Positions 45,331 through 53,968 of a stretch of 64,000 nucleotides of DNA are shown piece after piece. The stretch's first letter is position 1. Every line of letters begins with the position of its first letter. Source of the stretch: Ardenticatenaceae bacterium (GTDB lineage Bacteria > Chloroflexota > Anaerolineae > Promineifilales > Promineifilaceae); contig WYBM01000012.1 of assembly GCA_011525915.1 (NCBI GenBank), forward strand, positions 1 through 64,000. Reading direction: 5' to 3'. The position numbers and the translations under genes were made by a program. Under the pieces are notes generated by a model. The model made no database searches, was not told where the DNA came from, and was given only the letters and a program-made list of their open reading frames with translations.

Positions 45331-46198
45331 GTAAGGCGAACAGCCCCAGGTGGTTGGCCACCGGGCGCTGGCGCGTAGGGATACGGGTGTGAATAGGGGC
45401 GTTTAGGATAACCGGGCCATTGAGGCCGGACCTGACCAATGTGGTGGAGCCACCGCCATCTAGATTCAAGGCGCTATCAGCCCCCAAATCAGCGAGGATG
45501 GCTGCCAGTTCAGCCAGGGTAGCACCTTCGCTGTAACCTGACTGACGGCCGTCTATCGCCACCCACCACATTGTCTGCCTATTGGCGCTCAGAGCCACGG
45601 CCGTACGTGGATTGGGTCGTTCATCGTCTAACTGGGTCGGTTGCGCCTCAACCACCAGGATATGATTACCTGCTACCGCCTGTTCTGTGCCAGCCGCACA
45701 ATTCTGCTGGCTGATGGTGACGGCTGTGCCCCTGATGCACAAAACTGGAAAAGCCGGCGCAAACGCCGAATATTGAACGCCAGCGGCGATAGCCAGACCA
45801 TAGGCATCAACAGGATCACCAGCACGCGGATAAAAATCCCAGGGCGCTGTCTCGTGAAATGGGGTGAAGAAGCTGGCATTAAGGGCCAGTTGCACCTTGT
45901 TGTCTCGCAGAAAATCCGCTGTCGTCTGTGCCCGATATTCCATGCCTCCGGTCAATGCCTTACCCGGCGTGACAAAAAAGGCAATCCCGGGCGCCGTCAG
46001 GTCTATCTCAACCACGTGAATCAACATCGGACGGGGCGCTGTATACACCTGGCGGCTGTAAGCCACCCCCTGAAAGAGTTTTGTCTGGTAATCAGTTGCT
46101 GACGGGCGGCGTGCCCGGACGAGTACCAGGGGGGCGAGAACCAGGAGGATGAGCAGCGCCAGGATGAATCGGAGAAACCACTTACGTGGCCGCATCAC
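45305..46198 (-). CDS. Phosphodiester glycosidase family protein (NAGPA domain)
   Basis: This 297-residue protein has an N-terminal signal anchor (KWFLRFILALLILLVLAPLVLV) and then a NAGPA/DUF2233 domain. Motifs are FAINASFF-like LALNASFFTP near 120, TAVALS, and the hallmark NLDGGGSTTLV near 245, followed by RPVANHLGLF. Family members in bacteria act on cell-surface or phosphodiester-linked sugars. The enzyme should face outside. It overlaps the deaminase gene at its start by 17 bp and the SDR gene at its end by 26 bp. Confidence 0.8.
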   Translation of the reverse strand: MMRPRKWFLRFILALLILLVLAPLVLVRARRPSATDYQTKLFQGVAYSRQVYTAPRPMLIHVVEIDLTAPGIAFFVTPGKALTGGMEYRAQTTADFLRDNKVQLALNASFFTPFHETAPWDFYPRAGDPVDAYGLAIAAGVQYSAFAPAFPVLCIRGTAVTISQQNCAAGTEQAVAGNHILVVEAQPTQLDDERPNPRTAVALSANRQTMWWVAIDGRQSGYSEGATLAELAAILADLGADSALNLDGGGSTTLVRSGLNGPVILNAPIHTRIPTRQRPVANHLGLFALLITHPANE

Positions 46199-46772
46199 CT
46201 AAACGGCCGTTGTACACCAACCCACCACGTTCCCGGTAAGTGTGAAAGACGGTCACCGCCTCCTCTTTAAGAACGTTGTCAATCACCTCAATGCCCCGCG
46301 CCCCCAGTTCTGCCTGCCAGTGGGGATGGATGGGACCTTCATCAAAACCGGTGATTTGTTCCAACTCCGGGCCGCTGCCGGCAATGGCCAGGGAGCGTAC
46401 GCCCGACCAGACCACCGCCCCATAACACATGGCACAAGGGCGCCAGTTTACTACCAACTGATAGGCGGGCATCTCTGGCCCGCCCAGGTCAAATGTGGCC
46501 AACTTCTGCTGCGCCAGCGAAAGTGTTACTACTTCTGCATGAGCGGCGGAGCAATGCTGCGGCACCACCCGATTGACCCCCAGCACCACTACTTTGCCGG
46601 TGTGCAGTTCAAACACGCCGGCGGCAAAAGGACCGCCGGTGTTATGCACCACGTTAAGTTGGGAAAAACGGATAACGGCCGTCATCCGTTCAGGCAGCGT
46701 CGGCAAATAAGCGGGCAGTTTTGCCAACTCGGTCTCGGCCCAATCAGGCATGGTTACTGCAAACTGCAACAT
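46182..46772 (-). CDS. Nucleoside/guanine deaminase-like zinc protein
   Basis: This is a member of the cytidine deaminase superfamily. The zinc site is HAE in AAHAEVVTLSLAQ and PCxxC in NWRPCAMCYGAVVWSG, giving one His and two Cys ligands plus the catalytic Glu. GGPFAAGVF precedes it. The 196-residue length, with an N-terminal extension of about 60 residues, resembles guanine or cytosine deaminases more than TadA. It might salvage a purine or pyrimidine base. It overlaps the next gene by 17 bp. Confidence 0.8.
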   Translation of the reverse strand: MLQFAVTMPDWAETELAKLPAYLPTLPERMTAVIRFSQLNVVHNTGGPFAAGVFELHTGKVVVLGVNRVVPQHCSAAHAEVVTLSLAQQKLATFDLGGPEMPAYQLVVNWRPCAMCYGAVVWSGVRSLAIAGSGPELEQITGFDEGPIHPHWQAELGARGIEVIDNVLKEEAVTVFHTYRERGGLVYNGRLGDAAT

Positions 46773-46935
46773 AAGTCTACCTCCAATGGGAATGGGTACA
46801 TGGGTATTCTATTGCAATCAGGGGGTTGTGTCACGCTGCTTCCCATATGGTGGGTACATCTTGCCAGGTATCATTGTCACTGGCCTAACAGCTATCTGGC
46901 TGCAAAATTTCCAGGCCCGGAAATGATAGTCACCC

Positions 46936-46965
46936 AGGATAGGTGAAGAAATTGCAACCTATCCT
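46936..46965 (-). terminator. Hairpin after the VOC gene
   Basis: AGGATAGGT (46936-46944) and ACCTATCCT (46957-46965) pair perfectly around 12 nt, 14 bp beyond the VOC stop on the minus strand. No T-run follows. It may end the transcript or protect its 3' end. Confidence 0.4.
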
Positions 46966-46978
46966 AATGATTATCTTC

Positions 46979-47665
46979 CTAAACCTCGCCAGTGAACAGG
47001 AGCAACGTCTCACCGCCAGGCGCTTTTAAGACGCCATCAGTGATAGTCAATCCTTTGGCCTGCAGTTGTTCAATGCGTTTAGGCATATCGGGGGCAAAGT
47101 AGGTGGGGCATGGGCCTTGAAATTCGTCGGTCTGGTGCAGGCCTAACATCATCAAACCATCGCTAAAGATGCCCCAGGGATACGGATCACTGCTGGCGTA
47201 AAGTTGGGCAAAGCCAAACTGCTGCCAGAAGCGGGCTGCCCGTTGGAAATTGGCCACCCCCAGGGCAAATTCACCAAACTTACCGCAATGACTCAACGGC
47301 AGACCATCTGGCAAGGGCATGCCCGTGGGATCATGGTTAATGAGACCCACCATAAGGCCATCGGCATCAGCAAAGATAGCCATGTGCAAACGGCCGTCAA
47401 ACGCTTGCTTCATTAAAAGTTCCACCCCCAGCGCTTCTACCTGTTTTACGCGTTCCGCGGCGTCAGCGGAAAGATAATTCAGGCCAATGTACTGATTGCC
47501 ATCCTGATTAAGCAAGATCAGGTTCTGGCCATCGCTGTACTGTTTCCAGGGCCAGGGCTGGTCATTTTCAGCCAGCTTCTCAAAGCCCAACGTTTCATAA
47601 AAGGCGGCCGATGCCGCCAGATCAGGCACACCAATGGCAATTTGGACAACGTCTCCAAGTTTCAT
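46979..47665 (-). CDS. Two-domain VOC/glyoxalase-fold protein
   Basis: The 228 residues make two vicinal-oxygen-chelate modules. The first (about 1-115) begins IAIGVPDLAASAAFYETLGF; the second (about 125-228) begins FALGVANFQRAARFWQQFGF and ends with KAPGGETLLLF. The conserved metal positions (His/Glu) are only partly kept, so the protein may bind a ligand without being an enzyme. It is alone between the deaminase and an SDR gene. Confidence 0.8.
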   Translation of the reverse strand: MKLGDVVQIAIGVPDLAASAAFYETLGFEKLAENDQPWPWKQYSDGQNLILLNQDGNQYIGLNYLSADAAERVKQVEALGVELLMKQAFDGRLHMAIFADADGLMVGLINHDPTGMPLPDGLPLSHCGKFGEFALGVANFQRAARFWQQFGFAQLYASSDPYPWGIFSDGLMMLGLHQTDEFQGPCPTYFAPDMPKRIEQLQAKGLTITDGVLKAPGGETLLLFTGEV

Positions 47666-47799
47666 GGCAGCTTCCTTTCAGAGGTTGGAGATGGAAAACG
47701 GGTGTTTTCTCCACTATCTGGTAAGTTGGCAAGATAAGTAAATTCTAGCACATACGTTCTATCATCGCAATGCTTATTCCTGCCGCAAAGCGTTAGGCT

Positions 47800-48603
47800 T
47801 TACCGGCTTGTGCGGCCGGAGATTTGCCCCACCAGCCAGTCAGACGTACGCGGAAACAGGCGGTTGGCGTGGGCAAAGAGCCAATCATACCAGGTAATAT
47901 AGACTTCCGGTTTGCCACTGGCGATGGCTTTGACAATGGCCTGGGCCACTCGCACAGCAGGCACGCGGGCCAGGGCGGTAGGGTTGGTGCGCCTGTTGCC
48001 TAGCAAGGCATCGCCAAACTCGGTGAGGGTGCGGCCTGGGTACACCGTGGTCACTCGAATGTGATATGGCCGCAGCTCCATACACAGCGTGCGGCTGATA
48101 AAGTTCACGGCCGTTTTGCTGGCGCAATAAAGCCCCATAGCCGGCAGCGGCCGTTGTCCCACAATGGAAGACACGTTGATGATATGCCCGCTGCCTTGCT
48201 GCTGCATGTATGGGACGGCGGCCTGGGTTAGATACAGCAGCCCCATGACGTTGGTGTCCCATAGGCGGCGCATATCGGCTGGGGGCATCTCGGCCAGATG
48301 GCTGTGATGGCCGAGGCCGGCGTTGTTGATGAGGACGTCAATGGTGCCCATGCTCTCGATAACCTGAGGCACGGCCGTGGCTGCAAACGCCGCGTCACCC
48401 ACATCCCCGGCCAGCGCCAGACGGCGGCCAGGATAGACGGCCAACTCGTCTACCAGAGCCGCTAACCGTTCTTGCCGCCGGGCAACGAGCACCACATGGG
48501 CACCTGCTTGAGCCAGGGCCACGGCCGTGGCCCGCCCAATGCCCGCCGAGGCGCCGGTGACGATGATCACTTTATTTGAGTGGTCTGGCTTCATAGAGCT
48601 CAT
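47800..48603 (-). CDS. Short-chain dehydrogenase/reductase
   Basis: This 267-residue classical SDR has TGASAGIGRATAVAL (cofactor), NNAGLG, the catalytic Ser in NVSSIVGQ, and YCASKTAVNF with Tyr and Lys. The C-terminal VYITWYDWLFAHANRLFP suggests a membrane-facing tail, as in DltE/YqjQ-like members. The substrate is unknown; lipid or ketone reduction is typical. Upstream lies a repeat-rich gap (48.6-48.73 kb). Confidence 0.85.
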   Translation of the reverse strand: MSSMKPDHSNKVIIVTGASAGIGRATAVALAQAGAHVVLVARRQERLAALVDELAVYPGRRLALAGDVGDAAFAATAVPQVIESMGTIDVLINNAGLGHHSHLAEMPPADMRRLWDTNVMGLLYLTQAAVPYMQQQGSGHIINVSSIVGQRPLPAMGLYCASKTAVNFISRTLCMELRPYHIRVTTVYPGRTLTEFGDALLGNRRTNPTALARVPAVRVAQAIVKAIASGKPEVYITWYDWLFAHANRLFPRTSDWLVGQISGRTSR

Positions 48604-48628
48604 TTACAATTAACTTGGTATTTTGAAG

Positions 48629-48690
48629 TAATCAGTGTTCAGTTATCACTGTTCAGTTGAGTGTTCCTCTGAACTGATGACTGATCACTT
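48629..48690. repeat. CAGT-type intergenic hairpin repeat
   Basis: The stretch consists of ATCAGTGTTCAGTTATCACTGTTCAG and, after a short centre, CTGAACTGATGACTGATCAC in broken form. The TCAGTTATCACTGTTCAG word recurs at 55.6 kb and the ACTGATGACTGA word at 59.2 kb. It can fold on itself. It directly precedes the second copy of the 37-nt repeat. Confidence 0.6.
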
Positions 48691-48723
48691 GGTAAAAGCC
48701 CAAAGTTATTTTTGCACGAACCC
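48687..48723 (+). repeat. 37-nt dispersed intergenic repeat, copy 2
   Basis: ACTTGGTAAAAGCCC is followed by AAAGTTATTTTTGCACGAACCC. It matches the 9263-9300 copy (opposite strand) at 36 of 37 positions. It lies between the SDR start and the PHP stop, fused to the CAGT-type repeat. Confidence 0.75.
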
Positions 48724-48772
48724 CTAGGGTCGTGAGCTATTAAGTGATCGTACTCCTATCTCACTATCCCCA

Positions 48773-49879
48773 TTACCAGAGGTAAATGGGATTACTGTAA
48801 ATCCAACCGCGTTCTTTGCCCAGGTAGGGAATGGTACATTCGACGCGGTACGCGCCCGGTTGGGTGGGGATGTGTGTCAGGTTAGATTCATTTTCAATAC
48901 TGGCCACGATTTCCCCGTGCCGGATAAGGCGGATGTTGGCTCGGGTGGGGGTGATCACTTGCAGTGTGGCCCCGGCATCCATTTGTACCCGGTCACCCAT
49001 GCGCCCTTTGCTCATACCGTGCCCGGTAAAGCGGAAGCCTTTGGTGGGGTGGGGCAGGTCATAGGCCACCCAACCATGCCCACGACCAATAGCTCGCAGA
49101 ATGGCTTGCTTATCTGGCTCCAGGTCGCCGGTGAGCGGCGTTGTCAGCATCAGATGGGTGTTAACGGCGCGAAAGAGGTATTCATAAGGGTAAATGACAC
49201 GGTGCAGGGGACCCAGGTTAAAAGGCGTGCCATGAGCATCACTGTTGCCAACGACAGAAATTTGCTTACCCTGCGCCAGCAGCTCATCCCATAAAGCCAG
49301 CGTTTCCGGCTCGGGAAAGGTGATATATTTTTCAGGGTTAAGGGCCACGCGCACGGCCGTGAGCTTATCTAGCAGTGCATTTTGCACAGGCAGCCTGTTT
49401 AACACGTCTGCCAGCCGGCAGACAAAACTGGACATATAGTTCCACAGCTCCAGGCCCGTGTACCCCTCGATCTGCCAATCATGCCAGGCCAGGTTGGGGT
49501 AAGGGAGGAGGCGGCAATCTTTTTCATGGGGGTGGGCCAGGAACGTATAACCACCACAGGCCTGGGCGGCATTGATCAATTCCTGGGGATTGGCGGCGCA
49601 GGGTGAAAGCTCACGCTCCGCGCCGTAGATGAGCAGGTGACTGGCCTGCGGTTCGCGGCGAACGTGATGCACTTCCTCACCACACAGCACCAGAACACGG
49701 CCGTGTTCATTTTCATAATACCCTTCTACGCCATCGACCCATACGTTATGATCAGTGACAATAATAAAGTCCAACCCGGCGGCAATCGCCTCTGTAGCGA
49801 TCTCTGCGTGCCACTTTTCCCCATCCGAATAGGGCGTATGCATATGCATATTCCCTTTTATTTCTACCAGGTCATCCAT
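48773..49879 (-). CDS. PHP-domain phosphoesterase-like protein
   Basis: ATG 49879 is used; AGAGGGGGC sits just upstream, and the longer frame runs into non-coding sequence. The 369-residue protein opens with the PHP motif MHMHTPYSDG (H12, H14). FIIVTDHNVW, LCGEEVHH and VGNSDAHG follow, the metal-ligand set of the PHP family, and a beta-rich C-terminal domain of about 80 residues closes it. Such proteins hydrolyse phosphoesters or act on nucleotides and oligoribonucleotides. Natural substrate unknown. Confidence 0.8.
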   Translation of the reverse strand: MDDLVEIKGNMHMHTPYSDGEKWHAEIATEAIAAGLDFIIVTDHNVWVDGVEGYYENEHGRVLVLCGEEVHHVRREPQASHLLIYGAERELSPCAANPQELINAAQACGGYTFLAHPHEKDCRLLPYPNLAWHDWQIEGYTGLELWNYMSSFVCRLADVLNRLPVQNALLDKLTAVRVALNPEKYITFPEPETLALWDELLAQGKQISVVGNSDAHGTPFNLGPLHRVIYPYEYLFRAVNTHLMLTTPLTGDLEPDKQAILRAIGRGHGWVAYDLPHPTKGFRFTGHGMSKGRMGDRVQMDAGATLQVITPTRANIRLIRHGEIVASIENESNLTHIPTQPGAYRVECTIPYLGKERGWIYSNPIYLW

Positions 49880-50187
49880 CTTGCCCCCTCTGTCTCTTAT
49901 GATGAGCAAAAGAATGGTATCGCGTTTAGCATGATTTTCAAGGTGAATGGGAAAGCAGGTACAACAGTAAGCCAGTTGTGAAACATGGGGCACCAGGGTG
50001 GTTACGGCCGTTAATGGAAAAGATGTGGTTAGGTAGTTGGCATACGGCCGTTTTTTCACCATAGGCCATTCGCTGAAAATTCGATATGATAGAAAGACAG
50101 TCAAACAAGGAAAACGCCCATAAACCATACTGTCCATAACAACATTGTCAGTTTTATTTGGGGTATTGCCCACGCCGTCACCCGGTG
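49880..50187. other. Gap upstream of the PHP gene
   Basis: This gap holds the ribosome site and presumably the promoter of the PHP gene. It also holds two ACGGCCGT octamers (near 50007 and 50044). I see no gene that can be supported; the PHP frame continues open here but without coding character. Confidence 0.4.
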
Positions 50188-50274
50188 GTGCAAGGCATGG
50201 GCCAAACGGCCCTGGTCATTTATAACTTTTACGGCCCGTGCCTTGCATCGCTCATTTACGGCCCGTGCCCTGCA
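50188..50274. repeat. REP-like hairpin 5' of the RAYT gene
   Basis: TGCAAGGCATGGGCC (50189-50203) pairs with GGCCCGTGCCTTGCA (50233-50247) with one G-T pair, around AAACGGCCCTGGTCATTT and about 11 more nt. A second right arm, GGCCCGTGCCCTGCA, follows at 50260-50274. The same left arm, loop start and right arm occur after the RAYT gene. Confidence 0.8.
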
Positions 50275-50291
50275 CCGCTCAGAGGTAGAAA

Positions 50292-50870
50292 ATGCCCAAA
50301 CCACGTCCACCCTACATTCAAGGAAACTATTACCACTTCTACAATCGTGGCAGTCATAAACAATCCATCTTTCACGATCCCCGCGACTACACCTACCTCC
50401 TGGGCCACCTAAAAGATTACGCCCAAAAATTCGGCATAGCCATCATCGCCTACTGTTTGCTGCCCAACCATTACCACATTCTTGCCCTTCAGGGTAATCA
50501 CGTCGAAGCCCGCGTCCTCATCCAACGCCTTTTCAACCGCTACGGCAAAACGTACCGGGAAAAATACGCCCATTCTGGCACCATTTTCGAAGGCCCATAC
50601 CGGGTCAAAGTCGTCACCAAGCAGCGCTATTTACTTCATCTATGCCGCTACATCCACGCCAACCCCGTCAAACACGGCATCGTCAAGGACATCCTCGACT
50701 GGCCTTATTCAAACTATACCGAATGGATAGGCTCACGCCAGGGCACACTGGTAGACAAACAATTTGTCATCGATAACTTCCCGAACCCAGGAGAATATGA
50801 AAAATTCGTCCGTGACTACCTCCTAAACAGCAACCGCCCTGACGGCATGGACGATTACCTTTTCTGCTAG
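50292..50870 (+). mobile_element. REP-associated tyrosine transposase (RAYT, IS200-like fold)
   Basis: This 192-residue Y1 HUH transposase belongs to the TnpA-REP group. The HUH pair is H60-x-H62 in LLPNHYHILAL and the nucleophile is Tyr120 in LCRYIHANPVKHG. The YHFYNRGSHKQSIFHD start and GTIFEGPYRVKVV are family hallmarks. The gene is bracketed by matching hairpins at 50188-50247 and 50875-50937, the arrangement expected when the enzyme recognises its own REP sites. It contains no ACGGCCGT octamer although flanking DNA does. RAYTs are usually domesticated and single-copy. Confidence 0.88.
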
Positions 50871-50874
50871 TAGC

Positions 50875-50937
50875 AGTGCAAGGCACGGGCCAAACGGCCT
50901 TAGTCATTTTTCATCTATATGGCCCGTGCCTTGCACT
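50875..50937. repeat. REP-like hairpin 3' of the RAYT gene
   Basis: AGTGCAAGGCACGGGCC (50875-50891) and GGCCCGTGCCTTGCACT (50921-50937) form a perfect 17-bp stem around a 29-nt loop that begins AAACGGCCTTAGTCATTT. The left-arm core and loop start repeat those of the 5' hairpin. It starts 5 nt after the RAYT stop codon. Confidence 0.85.
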
Positions 50938-51197
50938 ACATTACCGAATATCTGGTAAACCACACTCAATACCTTCCTGGCATGCCCCAGGATTACGACA
51001 AAGTCTACTGTCTGGACAACGTGCAGTCATTCGCCTTTCTGGAAGCCACCCAACCCGCCACCCTGGCCGCCATCCCCCAACCCAACACATTAAACGAAAC
51101 GGCCGTGCAAAAGTATATCTTTACCCGCCCAGACGGCCGTCCACCTCGACCAGATCGGCGTGTTTTTGCGGCTTGCTTGCGGGCGGTGGGCAGCGGC
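50938..51197 (+). pseudogene. Gene remnant behind the RAYT
   Basis: An open frame continues from the hairpin to 51221. Its text (YDKVYCLDNVQSFAFLEATQP, then NETAVQKYIFTRPDGRPPR) looks like real protein and recalls the FLxATQP region at the front of type I restriction HsdR subunits. The rest of such a protein is missing. It has no start of its own apart from an ATG inside the repeat. A decayed restriction gene is possible but unproven. Confidence 0.35.
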
Positions 51198-52358
51198 TTA
51201 AGACACGCCGTTGAGTGGTAGTAACACCGTAAAGACGCTCCCCTGACCCATCTCGCTCTCCAGGGTGATCTGCCCATCCATAGCCTGCGTTAATTGTTTG
51301 ACAATAGCCAGCCCTAACCCCACCCCCTTGTGCCGGCGGGTGACAGAATCGTCTATTTGCTGAAACGGCTCAAACACCACGTCCTGCAGCTCTTTAGGAA
51401 TACCGGGGCCTGTATCTGACACCCGAATGCGCCAACTGTGTGGCTGAACCCGTTCTAAACACAATTGGACCTCACCCTTGAGGGTAAACTTGATAGCGTT
51501 TCCCACCAGATTAATAATGACCTGCCACACACGATGTTGGTCGCCCATGATCATGTCCGGTAACTCTGGGTCAACATAGGTTTGAAAGATCAACCCTTTG
51601 GCTTTGGCTGAGAGAGCCATCTGGGAGTGGACTTTTTGGGCCACGGTGCGGATGTCAAACGGGCTGTTATCAAGCTTGACACTGGCTGATTGCACCTGGG
51701 CTATATCTAAGAGCTCTCCTATCAGGCGGTTGAGCGTATGACTGCTGTCAATCATTTCAACGGTAATGCCTTTTTGCTGGCTGTTTAGCTGCCCCCAAAC
51801 CCCCTCTTCTAACATTTCCGCATAGCCTAAAATAGCACCCAGTGGGGTACGCAATTCGTGACTAACTTTGGCTAACAGGCGTGTCTTGGCATGGCTGGCG
51901 GCCAGAGCCTCATCCCGGGCCTTTATCAATTCCGTTTCTATGTCTATACGACGGGCAATCTCTTGGGTAAGGGCCTCGCTTTGTTGTTCTATTTGCCGGG
52001 CCTGGCTCCTGGTACGGAACAACAAGTCACTCAGCAAACCAACAATACCGCTGCTGGCCAGGGAAAATACGAAGCCGGGTATGCTCTGCACTGACAAAGG
52101 TGTGGTGGTGGTGCTGAAGATGCCATAAAGCGCTTCATTTAAGATAAAGGTGAACAGGCCAGCCAACAACCCGTAGCGTAACCCCAACAACCAGCCGGCC
52201 ACGGCCGTAGGCACAATAGAAACGGCACCCACCGCATCCCCTACAGATGGGTATAGTTGTGAAAACGCCAGGGCGTAACCCACATGCGCCGTAAAGACCA
52301 CGGCCGTGCGTCTTGCCAACTCCTTTTTGCTAAATCGGTTTTGGGCAATCCACCTCAT
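51198..52358 (-). CDS. Membrane histidine kinase
   Basis: The 386-residue protein has about four or five N-terminal hydrophobic segments (residues 15-112) with a short loop pattern like a small-molecule or MASE-type sensor. A coiled-coil follows (RSQARQIEQQSEALTQEIARR), then HisKA with H167 in KVSHELRTPL and a HATPase domain (NLVGNAIKFT, SDTGPGIP, GLGLAIVKQLTQAM). It should autophosphorylate and signal to a response regulator, but none is adjacent. The C-terminus overlaps the remnant frame on the opposite strand. Confidence 0.9.
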   Translation of the reverse strand: MRWIAQNRFSKKELARRTAVVFTAHVGYALAFSQLYPSVGDAVGAVSIVPTAVAGWLLGLRYGLLAGLFTFILNEALYGIFSTTTTPLSVQSIPGFVFSLASSGIVGLLSDLLFRTRSQARQIEQQSEALTQEIARRIDIETELIKARDEALAASHAKTRLLAKVSHELRTPLGAILGYAEMLEEGVWGQLNSQQKGITVEMIDSSHTLNRLIGELLDIAQVQSASVKLDNSPFDIRTVAQKVHSQMALSAKAKGLIFQTYVDPELPDMIMGDQHRVWQVIINLVGNAIKFTLKGEVQLCLERVQPHSWRIRVSDTGPGIPKELQDVVFEPFQQIDDSVTRRHKGVGLGLAIVKQLTQAMDGQITLESEMGQGSVFTVLLPLNGVS

Positions 52359-52470
52359 GGGGTTTTCCTGGTCAGGTACAGCCCATCAAAACTGGCCGTG
52401 AGTACTATACCTGTATTATACCGGGTCCACCTCTGCCTGAAAACATGACAAAAGTTTAAGATGATGACAC

Positions 52471-53946
52471 TTAGGTAAGTGGCTTGAAGATGCGCCGCCA
52501 CAGGTTCGTTTCCAGGACGCCGTCAGGATCACAACGTTTCTTGAGCTCACAGAAGCGGGCAATGGTTTCATCACCCAGATAAACACGAGCTACCTCCGGA
52601 CGCAAGACGCTGTCTTTGGCAAAGTAGAAACGGCCGCTGTTCGCCAATACAATCTCATCCATCTGCCGCGTCAACTGCACCAACCGCTGCCGGTTGCCCT
52701 TTGTCACTTTCCAATCCATCGCCAGCGAATAGCCATCCACCCCATAGCTGATCAGAAATGGGTCAGGCTTGTGCCGTTTCATGACCGTCAGGAAATTGGG
52801 CAGTCCATACCGCTGGCCAAGCTGCAGAATTTCTGTGAAGGCCTTTTCCGCATTTTCCGCCGGAATGAATGGTTGGTACTGAATAAGGCCACCTTTGCCA
52901 AACGGCTTTTTCCAATCGAGCGAATCAAGCAAAAAGTGATAGACCCCATGCGCCTGCCGGTATTTAACGTGGCCTTTGCGCCGGGCGGCATAAAACTTGG
53001 CCATGTTAACAACACGCATCCCCAGGTTATTCCAAAAGGGAACCTGAAAGCGCCACAGCGCCGAACGGGGGAAAAAGCCCAGCATATCTGGCGGCACGTG
53101 CTGGTTGTCTAGCCGCAGGGTTTGGGCCGGGTGAGGGTCAACGCCAGGGCGCAGGTAATGACCCCGATGGATTTCACTGCGGCCCAAAGCCTTGCCTTTG
53201 CTAAAAGCATCCAGCCAGGCCACCAGATAGTCAGAGGTGTGCAGATGGTCATTGAAGTAGGTCATGGTTTGCTGCAAGTTAGGGCGGGTAAACCCTTCTA
53301 CGTCCATCAGGCCAGAGTAAACACGTTTCAGACGCAGGGTAAGGCTGGTAAAGACGCCCAACATGCCAAAACCGCCAATCGCCGCATGGAAGATGTCATT
53401 GTTTTGCTCGCGGCTGCAGGTGATGATGTCACCGGAAGCCAGCATAAGGTCAAACTGGGCGATGTGTTCGCCGAAGGTACCAATCTTCCAGGCGTTTTTG
53501 CCATGTACGTTCATAGCGGCGCCGCCGCCTACGGTAATTTTCATCGTCCCGGTGGCAACAGGGATCCACCAGCCATCTTCAACGGTATATTCCCACACAC
53601 GCTGAAGGGTGACACCGGGTTCCACCGTCAGACGGCCGTTGGCCGGGTCCCACGCCAGAATGCGGTTCATGCGGCGCAAGTCGAGGATGATGTTTTCGTC
53701 ATTCAGGGCAGCATCCCCATAGCTGTTACCGCCGCCGCGCAGCCCCACAGTGTGGCCATGATCACGGGCTATCTGGAACACCTGCCGCAGCTGCGCCACG
53801 TTTACCGGGCGGTACACGTACCCAATGCCCCGGTACGCTTCGCCCCAACCGGCCACCGGTTCCAGATGATCGGCAGGCAGGGCTAAATTCACGCTGTCGT
53901 CTTCGACGTGGTCTGTATCATAGGTTAACGGATTAATATGGCTCAT
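52471..53946 (-). CDS. FAD-linked oxidase, DprE1-like
   Basis: This 491-residue VAO/PCMH-family flavoprotein has the FAD site VGLRGGGNSYGDAALN near 80. TGTMKITVGGGAAMNVHGKNAWKIGTFGEHI near 160 has the VHGKN..G(S/T)FG motif typical of DprE1 (decaprenylphosphoryl-ribose oxidase). L-gulonolactone and D-arabinono-lactone oxidases are relatives. The following SDR and PlsC genes on the same strand recall the DprE1/DprE2 pairing in polyprenyl-phosphoarabinose synthesis; this is an inference from context. Gap to the SDR gene is 22 bp. Confidence 0.75.
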   Translation of the reverse strand: MSHINPLTYDTDHVEDDSVNLALPADHLEPVAGWGEAYRGIGYVYRPVNVAQLRQVFQIARDHGHTVGLRGGGNSYGDAALNDENIILDLRRMNRILAWDPANGRLTVEPGVTLQRVWEYTVEDGWWIPVATGTMKITVGGGAAMNVHGKNAWKIGTFGEHIAQFDLMLASGDIITCSREQNNDIFHAAIGGFGMLGVFTSLTLRLKRVYSGLMDVEGFTRPNLQQTMTYFNDHLHTSDYLVAWLDAFSKGKALGRSEIHRGHYLRPGVDPHPAQTLRLDNQHVPPDMLGFFPRSALWRFQVPFWNNLGMRVVNMAKFYAARRKGHVKYRQAHGVYHFLLDSLDWKKPFGKGGLIQYQPFIPAENAEKAFTEILQLGQRYGLPNFLTVMKRHKPDPFLISYGVDGYSLAMDWKVTKGNRQRLVQLTRQMDEIVLANSGRFYFAKDSVLRPEVARVYLGDETIARFCELKKRCDPDGVLETNLWRRIFKPLT

Positions 53947-53968
53947 AATTAATGGTCAATAAATCATT

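Noticed and set aside
46242..46946. 234-codon frame antisense to the deaminase
   Set aside because: Opposite a gene with a complete zinc motif; composition is a mirror of that gene.
48773..50173. Longer version of the PHP gene starting at 50173
   Set aside because: The extra 98 codons have no protein character, while ATG 49879 has a good ribosome site and gives the family's N-terminus.
53122..53886. 254-codon frame antisense to the DprE1-like oxidase
   Set aside because: Long only because of the codon pattern of the real gene on the other strand; its translation matches nothing and has no ribosome site.
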